Shown: positions 57,139 through 64,000 of the stretch, piece after piece | Numbering within the stretch: the stretch's first letter is position 1 | How the letters are laid out: every line of letters starts with the position of its first letter | Translations under genes and position numbers: made by a program | NCBI GenBank assembly: GCA_004380135.1 | Contig: QXCR01000027.1 | Span: 124,001 to 188,000 of the forward strand | Source of the DNA: Stemphylium vesicarium | Taxonomy: Eukaryota; Ascomycota; Dothideomycetes; Pleosporales; Pleosporaceae | Reading direction: 5' to 3' | DNA length: 64,000 bases | Notes under the pieces: model-generated | Seen by the model: the letters and a program-made list of their open reading frames with translations, nothing else | Database searches by the model: none | What the model was told of the DNA's origin: nothing

Positions 57139-60100
57139 CTACTTCAGAAGCTCCAGAGCCCGCGCACAATACTCATTGGTTCTTTCTTCCCTTACCTCAC
57201 CGTATAGCCAACTCCGCGCTTTGTCAACGACAAGCTCCCAACTACCATTCCACTCTGCCAGCCTCTCCTCCAATACTGTCACCACAAGCGCAGTCGCAAA
57301 CACTATCTCATCTATGTTTTCCATTTTTGCTTCCACTTGCTCCTCATCGAGACCAAGCGCAACCAGCAAGTCAGAAGTGAAAGCCCAAGAGCCAGCGAAA
57401 GTCTGCAGAGAGATGAGGTGGTGCAGTAGAGCTTCGCCCTCCAGAGGGATCGCCGGAAAAGCAGTCGCAATCTCCGTAGATGACTTTTGTGTGGACGTAG
57501 TCGTGGTCTCAATCTGCATTGGATCGCGACACTCCACAACTCCACCTTCACGCCTCCACTTCTCAGCATCGAAGTCCTTGAGCAGCTCAGCCGCATCAAT
57601 TGGGAGGCCACCTGAACCATCAGCACTCGCTTGGACGACCTGTGGAGTGGCACTGACGGTGCTCTGGCTCACAAGAGTCTTGCGGTTCTTGTTCTGCTGC
57701 TCTAGAATCATGAGGCCCGATTGGTAGTCTTGCAGATCCGATCGACCGCTTTGCGTAGATGCTCCTCCACTGTTTCGGTCCTGGCGAGGCACTCCGAAGA
57801 GACTGCTACCGCTTTGATTGGACGAACCAAACGCAGGACTGCCTCCAAGGCCGCCAAACAGGCTTCCGCCGACATTCTGGGGTGTAGGATTTTGATTTTG
57901 AGCAGACCCTCCAAAAAGACCGCCTTGGCTGGGTGCACCGAACATACTAATACCACCTGCGTTGCCAGAACCTCCGAAACGTCTATCACCGGTATGCTGG
58001 GTCAAGGTGCTCTGGCGCTGGCTCGCTCCCCCAAAGAGACCGCCTCGACCGCCGTGGCCACCGCGAGTTGAGGGGGAGGTTCCAAAAAGACCGCCCCTAA
58101 TTCCTACAGGAGTAACCGGCGAAAATGGCGCTTGGCCGTAAGAACCCATGCCAACAGTACTGTCGTAGGTAGACGAGCCCAAGCCATATGGTGTAGCTGC
58201 GCCGCGGTCCATGTAGTTTACTGCGCCAGCGGCAGCACTACTTTGATCCTGGTTCCCAAAAATGCTTGCTCTACTAGCTGGAAAGCTGCTAAGACCACTA
58301 AGGGAATTCGGATCTCGACTCTGATTGGAAGCTCCTAATAGTCCCCCAACGTTTGACTTGGTAGCCCCAAAGAGACTGCTGCCGCTGCTTGAGCTGGTGA
58401 CCCCAAGATGAGCACCACGACTTGAGTTGGAGCCAAAAGAGGGCTTACCGCTGCTTGATCCAAATGATGCAAACAAGGTTGAGTCACTACCCGGACTTTT
58501 GCTAGCGAATGGACTGCCCGCGCTTGCTGTTGGTGCCGCGAACTGAGACGATTGACCAAAAGGAGTAGGGGACGCGGCTGAGGGAGACGTGCTTACAAAA
58601 GCTTTCTTAAAGAAGTTGACGGGTTGGATATAGTTTCGCATCTGAACTTGTTGATTCAGTGTCGCGTCATTTTTCTCGTCTTCTAGCCACTCCCAGTCTT
58701 TGGACTGCTTCCCTTGTTTCTCTGCTTCGTTCTTGTTCGACTCCACAGCAATGAAGGAGCACCACTTCCCACCAACCCGGAATTGCACGCCTAAGCGGAC
58801 AGCCTCGCACTCGACCATGTCTGTAAAGCGACCTTCGTACTTGGTCTTGATAAGCATCTCGGATTCGTCTTTTGCTTCCGCGAGCCAACCACGGCCTTGT
58901 TCCAGCTCTGAGATGGCTTTCTTGGCCGCGAGTTGATGGATCGTTTCGCCTGGTGCATCGAGGATCTGAACGGGGATCTCGAGCTCAAGTGGCCCGTGAG
59001 CACTGGTGCTGCGGAGGATGACTGATTTGGGCGTTCCTTGTGGAGCTTCGGGGCCGAGAAGGAGGTATACGGTGGTCCGATTGAAGGCGAAGAGTGATGG
59101 GATCCCTTGGGGTGCCTGGATGATCTTCGGGACGAACACGGTCGGCAGGTGCGCGTATCGTTGCTCGCCGGTCTCATCACGCACTGATGGCTCTTCCTCA
59201 TCGGGGTCCGCGGATGGGTCGAAGAGAGAGATTGGTTTCTTCTGGTCATCGTAAGTGAATAGTCCATTTGAATAACTCGGAGTAATACCTACGGGTTTCT
59301 CAGAAACAGGCTTCTCTTCTTTCAAACCAAGCTTGACCTTCAAGCTATCTGCAACCTTCTCGACAATCTCAAAATCTTCCTCCTCTTCAACATCGAGGTG
59401 TGCGGAGACGTCGTCGTTGTTATACTTGACTTCGAGAGTGTATCTGTTGATATGAGGAGACAAAGCTCCCTTCAGCATGCGGACTACCTTGATATCCATC
59501 TTCTCGCCTTCGCCAACTATCTGCGCAAAGCCATCCCCTGCCTTGGCTATGCCTTCAATCAATGCATGTGAGACGCCGTTACCGATTCCCAGTGTGAAGA
59601 CTCGAATTGGGGCTTTGTGCTCAGTGATGGTTTCGTTGAGATATGAAAAGAGGTTCTGTTGATCCCAAGTCTCGCCATCGGTGAGCATCATGATTTCAAG
59701 TGACATGTCCTTGTATCGCTGCTCGATTGTGGCTTTCAGTGGCTGTAGCATCTCGGTGCCTCCATAATTAGCGGCGAAACTATCTGCGTGAGCCATCGCT
59801 TCATCAAGAGACTGCTGGTTGTACGTGACGCTTCGAGGCCAGAGGAAGGTGTGCTGCCAGCCAAAAGAACAGATGTTGAACTTGACTCCAATTGGAAGCG
59901 ACTTCAGGAACACCTTCAACGCTTGTTTTGCAAGCTCAATCCTGGTACCGCCCATGCTGCCACTTCGATCGCACACGAAAACGATCTCGGGCTTCTCAGG
60001 AGGGAGCGAGAACTTCGGTACTAGTGTCGCCATGAGAGCTCTGTGATCTGCAATTGTCGGGTGATTCTCAAGAATGGCTTTCGGCACCCCAGAGCTTTTT

Positions 60101-60864
60101 GCAATGACTTGTAAGACGAAATCTGTTTCCAGTCCTGCATTTCCAAGGGTGAGAGTTGCAGACGCTTTAGTCATTGCGGGCTCAGAATTTGGCGCCATTG
60201 ACGTTGTGCCCATGATCATCGCAATCGGATGTGTTGGTGACTGCATCTTCTGGATGAACGATCCATCTGCCATTTCGACGTCGACCGTGATAGAGATGCT
60301 ACTTCCCATTGCGTCGGTCACTGGGCTCCTCTGCAGAGTGCCTGGGTAGTTGCCATATCGAGGGCATATAATGGTAGGGATGGTGAATCTGGTGCCGTCT
60401 ACCTCCAAGTCATGTTTGAGCTCTCCAAGGTACGTGATTCTGATGACGACCTTAGCTCCGGGTGGAATATTCCCGACCGTGGTGGTGAAGACATCAGAGG
60501 CATCTGGTAGCTGCTCAAATAATCCGGCAGTTTCGCCTCTAGCAACTGCTTCTTTGAAAACAGCCTTTGCCTTTTCCTTCTCTTTCACCTTGCCGACTAT
60601 TTCCCGCTCGCCAACATGGCATGTGAAGCCTACAACGCTGACCCCGTCGTATAGCGGGAACGTATACCGGCATTTTCTTATGCCTTTCTCTGTTGATGGG
60701 TTGAAAAAGGTCTGCGTAAGCACTGTACGGGAGATGGCAGCAAGGATAGTAGTGTGCGCATCGAGCTGAACCTGTGGAAGGTATTGCTTCTCTAGGCGCC
60801 ATCCACCAAACGGCACGTTGTAGTACAGCCCGCATACGTGGAACGGGCTTTGCTGATTAGACAT
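57139..60864 (-). CDS. VIT and von Willebrand A domain protein with FG-rich tail
   Basis: A single exon of 1241 codons runs from the ATG at 60862-60864; the frame extends 25 codons upstream without an ATG. Residues about 1-150 are a VIT domain (GLYYNVPFGGWRLEKQYLP ... YTFPLYDGVSVVGFTCHVG, FTTTVGNIPPGAKVVIRITYLGEL). A vWA domain starts near 285, with the metal-site DRSGS at about 293-297 and MLTDGE further on. A middle beta-rich region follows. Residues about 750-1040 are Gly/Ser/Asn-rich with many LFG/FG motifs resembling nucleoporin repeats. The last 200 residues hold a helical domain (LLHHLISLQTFAGSW ... LLVALGL) like that at the end of PARP4/VIT proteins. VIT-vWA proteins are thought to mediate protein binding; the fungal ones have no known role. 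There is no signal peptide, so it is cytosolic or nuclear. Confidence 0.9.
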   Translation of the reverse strand: MSNQQSPFHVCGLYYNVPFGGWRLEKQYLPQVQLDAHTTILAAISRTVLTQTFFNPSTEKGIRKCRYTFPLYDGVSVVGFTCHVGEREIVGKVKEKEKAKAVFKEAVARGETAGLFEQLPDASDVFTTTVGNIPPGAKVVIRITYLGELKHDLEVDGTRFTIPTIICPRYGNYPGTLQRSPVTDAMGSSISITVDVEMADGSFIQKMQSPTHPIAMIMGTTSMAPNSEPAMTKASATLTLGNAGLETDFVLQVIAKSSGVPKAILENHPTIADHRALMATLVPKFSLPPEKPEIVFVCDRSGSMGGTRIELAKQALKVFLKSLPIGVKFNICSFGWQHTFLWPRSVTYNQQSLDEAMAHADSFAANYGGTEMLQPLKATIEQRYKDMSLEIMMLTDGETWDQQNLFSYLNETITEHKAPIRVFTLGIGNGVSHALIEGIAKAGDGFAQIVGEGEKMDIKVVRMLKGALSPHINRYTLEVKYNNDDVSAHLDVEEEEDFEIVEKVADSLKVKLGLKEEKPVSEKPVGITPSYSNGLFTYDDQKKPISLFDPSADPDEEEPSVRDETGEQRYAHLPTVFVPKIIQAPQGIPSLFAFNRTTVYLLLGPEAPQGTPKSVILRSTSAHGPLELEIPVQILDAPGETIHQLAAKKAISELEQGRGWLAEAKDESEMLIKTKYEGRFTDMVECEAVRLGVQFRVGGKWCSFIAVESNKNEAEKQGKQSKDWEWLEDEKNDATLNQQVQMRNYIQPVNFFKKAFVSTSPSAASPTPFGQSSQFAAPTASAGSPFASKSPGSDSTLFASFGSSSGKPSFGSNSSRGAHLGVTSSSSGSSLFGATKSNVGGLLGASNQSRDPNSLSGLSSFPASRASIFGNQDQSSAAAGAVNYMDRGAATPYGLGSSTYDSTVGMGSYGQAPFSPVTPVGIRGGLFGTSPSTRGGHGGRGGLFGGASQRQSTLTQHTGDRRFGGSGNAGGISMFGAPSQGGLFGGSAQNQNPTPQNVGGSLFGGLGGSPAFGSSNQSGSSLFGVPRQDRNSGGASTQSGRSDLQDYQSGLMILEQQNKNRKTLVSQSTVSATPQVVQASADGSGGLPIDAAELLKDFDAEKWRREGGVVECRDPMQIETTTTSTQKSSTEIATAFPAIPLEGEALLHHLISLQTFAGSWAFTSDLLVALGLDEEQVEAKMENIDEIVFATALVVTVLEERLAEWNGSWELVVDKARSWLYGEVREERTNEYCARALELLK

Positions 60865-61576
60865 GCCAAATATTTTGATCACTTCGAGTTTGAATGGATA
60901 CAAAGTTTCGAGGGGTTTGACAGGCAACACAGTGTGCAAGAGTATGGTGAACTTGTGTCAGTAGAAACAAGAACTAGCCGATACAATGTGTGAGATGATT
61001 GCGATGCAACGTGTGAGATGTAAGATGTGATCTGAGGATGCTGAAGAAAATTTGTGTTCATGGCTCTTGATATACTTGTCCCAGCTGGGATGCCTGGAGG
61101 CAGCCTAGCGGCCTAGACGCCTGCCTTGCGACGCCAGTGGTACGCAACAACCCTTAATCAGCATACGAGAGGCGGGGCACTCGAATTTACACCAATAGGT
61201 GCTGTGAAGTGTCATTGGAACCGTGACCTGAAACAGGTGAGCAATAAATGCGATTTTGATGCTGTACGGAGATGGGGAATCTGGGTCTGCCGAGATCTAG
61301 CCATGGCTGCCTAGAATGCGTGCCCTCGACCGATGGAGGCCTAGCCGCGACAGCGCGTGGCAATTGACTTTTGCATGACCACTCTGTGCCAGTATTGGCG
61401 TTCTTGAGGTCTAGATTATGAGAGTCCAAGAGATGAGATGAGAGGAGGCCGCATGGCGTGAACATGGGGGGGGGGGGGGCCGATCGGGCCATGCCTTCCT
61501 CGGCTAGGAGCTCTGGACCCTGAACGTCAGGCTGCATACCAAAAATTATGAGAGTCATCCACTATGCCACCAAACG
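60865..61576. promoter_or_regulatory. Shared divergent promoter region of the VIT/vWA gene and PUS3
   Basis: The two genes are transcribed away from each other from this 0.7-kb interval. It contains a run of 14 G at 61466-61479, about 100 bp before the first PUS3 ATG. No standard element could be assigned. Confidence 0.45.
61466..61479 (+). repeat. Homopolymer run of 14 G
   Basis: Fourteen consecutive G occur in the promoter of the PUS3 gene. Such runs vary in length between strains and between sequencing methods, so the exact length is uncertain. Confidence 0.85.
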
Positions 61577-63526
61577 ATGCGCGGGCCGCTCCCCCACGCC
61601 TTTCCAGAGTTCCAACGTTCGCTACACCGATTATTTTGCTTCCGACGCGGCTTCCACAAACTTTCGAGAGTACCGCGACGCGTGCAGTTTCGGCAATCGT
61701 ATGGGAAGAAAGGGAACATGGCGGGGTATGAGGAGTGGACTCAGCAGCAATTGATTGCAAGGATACAAGAGCTGGAAAAGCAGATTGGAGAAAATGGACA
61801 GGATGCGCCTACGATCGCCACTGAGACAGCACCCACTACATCTGTAAACGAACAGACATTACCGCCCTCCGATTCCTCGAAGTCATTAGAGATTCGCAGA
61901 GCCACCAAACCGCCACCCAAAGCATTTGACGCCTCTAGATACAGCACGCGGTTAATAGCACTCAAGTTTGCATATCTAGGCCAGAAATACAATGGGTTTG
62001 AGCATCACAAGAACAACACCACTCCATTGCCAACAATAGAGGAAGAATTATGGAAAGCGCTCGTGAAGACGCGGTTGATAACTCCAACACCCACAGAAGG
62101 GGACAAGAAGGCATACGAGAAGATTGATAGAAAGACATTTGCAAGGTGGGATAGGGAAGGTGCAGATGTAAATTGGGACGGATGCGAATACTCAAAATGC
62201 GGGAGAACAGACAGGGGAGTCAGTGCTTTTGGGCAAGTCATTGGCGTGAGGGTCAGGAGTAATAGGCCTTTGCCAAAGGCATCTCAACCGACAGAGGAAG
62301 ATTCAGCGACAAAACAGGAAGAATTAGATCCATCATTGTCTTCAAATCAGGAACCAAAGTCACCACCCAAACCCTTCAACGACCTCACCGACGAACTTCC
62401 CTACATCCAACATTTAAATCGCGTCCTCCCACCCGACATCCGCATCTACGCCTGGTGTCCCAACCCGCCTCCAGAATTCAGCGCGCGCTTCTCCTGCAAA
62501 GAGCGACGCTACAAATACTTCTTCACGAACCCATCCTTCGCACCCGTCCCCGGATCCGCCGGTCTCTACAACACTTCGCCCTCCACCAGCACCAGCGAAA
62601 ACAACGACAAAATGCGCGAAGGCTGGCTAGATATCGATGCCATGAAACAAGGCTGCAAATCTCTCATCGGCCTGCACGATTTCCGCAACTTCTGCAAAAT
62701 CGACGCAAGCAAACAACTCACAAACTTCCAACGCCGCATCTTCCACGCCGACATCGAGGAAGTCTCTCCCTTATCCGTACCCGGCTTCCTCTCTCACCCC
62801 ACGCTCCGCGCCTCAGGCACAGAAGAGCCAAAACTCTACTCCTTCACGCTGCACGGCTCAGCGTTCCTGTGGCACCAAGTACGCTCCTTAGTCGCGATCC
62901 TGTTCCTCATTGGCCAGGGTCTCGAGTCGCCGGCCCTGATCCCGCACCTCCTCGACATCAACGCGAATCCCACGCGGCCAAAGTACGAAATGGCATCGGA
63001 CGCGCCTCTCGTCCTGTGGGACTGCATTTTCCCGCACGCCGACGAAGTGCAGACGTCTGAGGAGCGGGAGCGCGGCTACGAGGACCGTCTGGAATGGGTT
63101 TACATCGGCGACGAAGGCGGCGCCGAACCTAAAGCTAACGGTAAAGCAAAAAAGGGGAGTGGTCCTGCTACCATTGGCAGAGGGAAATGGGGTCGCGGCG
63201 GTGTCATCGATGATGTGTGGGAGATGTGGCGCGGGAATAAAATCGATGAGACGCTTTCGGGCTTGCTTTTGGATAAGATTGCGGGGCTTGGGAAGTCCAC
63301 GCTCGATGCTGAGGTTCCCGTTCAGCAGCAGACGGTGGAAATGTTAAAGGGTGGCCCAAGGGTCTTTGATGGTGGCGATTTGGGGAGGGCAAAGGGGAAT
63401 TATACGGAGGTGCTGAAGAGGGAGAGGCAGGAGAGCGTTGAGGTGGTTAATGAGAGGTATAGGGTTAGGAGGGGGGCGCTTGAGGCTGAGAAGGCGAGGG
63501 CGAGGGGGGAGGAGGGGGATGAGTAG
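61577..63526 (+). CDS. tRNA pseudouridine(38/39) synthase (DEG1/PUS3)
   Basis: A single exon gives 649 residues from the first ATG (61577), or 602 from a second ATG at 61718, where a helix with the PUS3-like start EEWTQQQLIARIQELEKQI begins. The TruA-type catalytic core is clear: YLGQKYNGFEHHKNN, the motif CGRTDRGVSAFGQ with catalytic Asp near residue 211, FSARFSCKERRYKYFF, GLHDFRNFCKID and the RNA-facing FLWHQVRSLVAIL. Pus3 makes pseudouridine at tRNA positions 38 and 39 in the anticodon arm and supports accurate decoding. The extra 47 residues before the second ATG are Arg/Phe/His-rich with no acidic residue until late, resembling a mitochondrial presequence. The C-terminal 120 residues are a charged extension. 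It is convergent with the gene at 63812. Confidence 0.95.
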   Translation: MRGPLPHAFPEFQRSLHRLFCFRRGFHKLSRVPRRVQFRQSYGKKGNMAGYEEWTQQQLIARIQELEKQIGENGQDAPTIATETAPTTSVNEQTLPPSDSSKSLEIRRATKPPPKAFDASRYSTRLIALKFAYLGQKYNGFEHHKNNTTPLPTIEEELWKALVKTRLITPTPTEGDKKAYEKIDRKTFARWDREGADVNWDGCEYSKCGRTDRGVSAFGQVIGVRVRSNRPLPKASQPTEEDSATKQEELDPSLSSNQEPKSPPKPFNDLTDELPYIQHLNRVLPPDIRIYAWCPNPPPEFSARFSCKERRYKYFFTNPSFAPVPGSAGLYNTSPSTSTSENNDKMREGWLDIDAMKQGCKSLIGLHDFRNFCKIDASKQLTNFQRRIFHADIEEVSPLSVPGFLSHPTLRASGTEEPKLYSFTLHGSAFLWHQVRSLVAILFLIGQGLESPALIPHLLDINANPTRPKYEMASDAPLVLWDCIFPHADEVQTSEERERGYEDRLEWVYIGDEGGAEPKANGKAKKGSGPATIGRGKWGRGGVIDDVWEMWRGNKIDETLSGLLLDKIAGLGKSTLDAEVPVQQQTVEMLKGGPRVFDGGDLGRAKGNYTEVLKRERQESVEVVNERYRVRRGALEAEKARARGEEGDE

Positions 63527-63811
63527 GGGGGCAGATGGCGTATATATGTGTGTGTATGTGGGATATACCCAGGCCGAGGGCGATGTTTCCAGGAACGGAA
63601 TCGTATTTGTGTCTTCAAGTTGATTCTCTGTGATACAAAGGTCGTGTATGTAAACACATGATAAGATCTTCTCTTAGGCAGGCCCCTGGGGTATCATTTT
63701 AGCACAAAAGTCCCTATGTTTCTTCCCAACTACCCCCAATCTAAGTCCAACATTCAACACAAACATTCCTTCCCCTCGCACCTCCCAAACCCTCACAGTC
63801 GTCGCCACATC
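63527..63811. terminator. Convergent 3' region between PUS3 and the right-edge gene
   Basis: The stop codons of two convergent genes lie 285 bp apart, so both transcripts must end here. The TGTGTATGT-rich stretch around 63540-63560 and the A/T-rich part near 63640-63700 fit fungal 3' processing elements. No specific poly(A) signal is certain. Confidence 0.4.
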
Positions 63812-64000
63812 TCAATCCCCCGTATTCAACTCCAAATCAATCTGCACCCCATTACTAATCGCATAATCCGCACACGTCAAATTATCATGAAACGGCCGTT
63901 CCCCCTGCCTCTTCAGCATAATCTCATGCACAGGCCGCCCAATCTTCGCCGCAACCATAGCTTTCAACAACTTAATGGGGTCGCTGGGGAGGCACGGGAC
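63812..64000 (-). CDS. 3' end of a gene for a ubiquitin-like-fold protein (partial)
   Basis: The last 62 codons before a TGA at 63812-63814 are in the window; the gene enters from the right edge. The peptide reads like the second half of a beta-grasp (ubiquitin-like) domain: KLLKAMVAAKIGRP (helix), HEIMLKRQGERPFHDNLT, then CADYAISNGVQIDLELNTGD at the end. The layout matches ubiquitin (K at helix start, a strand, the DNxTLxDYxI turn and the final strand), but the Gly-Gly end needed for conjugation is absent. It is therefore a domain within a protein, or a non-conjugating modifier. The rest of the gene is needed for a name. Confidence 0.7.
   Translation of the reverse strand, partial: VPCLPSDPIKLLKAMVAAKIGRPVHEIMLKRQGERPFHDNLTCADYAISNGVQIDLELNTGD

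Noticed and set aside
1..64000. tRNA genes, CRISPR arrays, terminal inverted repeats and rRNA
   Set aside because: Scanning for B-box-like GGTTCGANTCC strings, regularly spaced repeats and paired terminal repeats by eye gave nothing convincing. A computational scan (tRNAscan-SE, self-dotplot) would be decisive.

Overview
This window comes from the nuclear genome of a filamentous ascomycete. Coding sequence is cut by many short introns (about 46-120 bp, GT-AG with CTAAC/CTGAC-like branch points), genes lie on both strands 0.3-2.5 kb apart, and the protein set is fungal: isocitrate lyase, a BUD2-type Ras-GAP, NOT3/5, DEG1/PUS3, two fungal rhodopsin-like (Pth11-type) membrane proteins and a HET-type relic. 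Gene content and intron style suggest Dothideomycetes, probably Pleosporales, but that placement is inference. I saw no rRNA, tRNA, CRISPR array, intact transposon or virus.

Layout. 1-80: 5' end of an unknown minus-strand gene. 467-1429: four-helix membrane protein with a Gln-rich tail. 2106-6139: full MDR/ABCB exporter. 7943-9920: plant-type fatty-acid alpha-dioxygenase. 10897-12458: seven-exon rhodopsin-like receptor. 14414-15502: disordered protein. 16494-20850: Ras-GAP with PH and C2 regions. 21926-23511: cyclophilin-40. 24214-25743: IFRD-family protein. 28202-30142: six-exon C2H2 zinc-finger factor. 31807-33861 and 34312-35145: divergent NOT3/5 and D-aminoacyl-tRNA deacylase. 36318-36701: doubtful small gene. 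38404-40645: DUF1365 protein. 41636-43450: isocitrate lyase. 44527-45153: disordered protein. 45754-46563: broken HET-like gene. 47865-49542: PRPP synthetase. 50485-52215: second rhodopsin-like receptor. 53998-54485: small membrane protein with an apparent frameshift. 55364-56575: unrecognised protein. 57139-60864: VIT/vWA protein with FG repeats. 61577-63526: PUS3. 63812-64000: 3' end of a ubiquitin-like-fold gene.

Most of the window is conserved housekeeping: mRNA decay (NOT3/5), tRNA quality and modification (DTD, PUS3), nucleotide supply (PRS), the glyoxylate shunt (ICL), chaperoning (Cyp40) and polarity signalling (Ras-GAP). The accessory material is the exporter, the oxygenase, two receptors and the HET relic. 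I see no convincing biosynthetic cluster. Coding starts were placed at ATG codons, and exon joins were checked by reading phase. The transcription units were worked out by hand from splice signals, with no transcript evidence.
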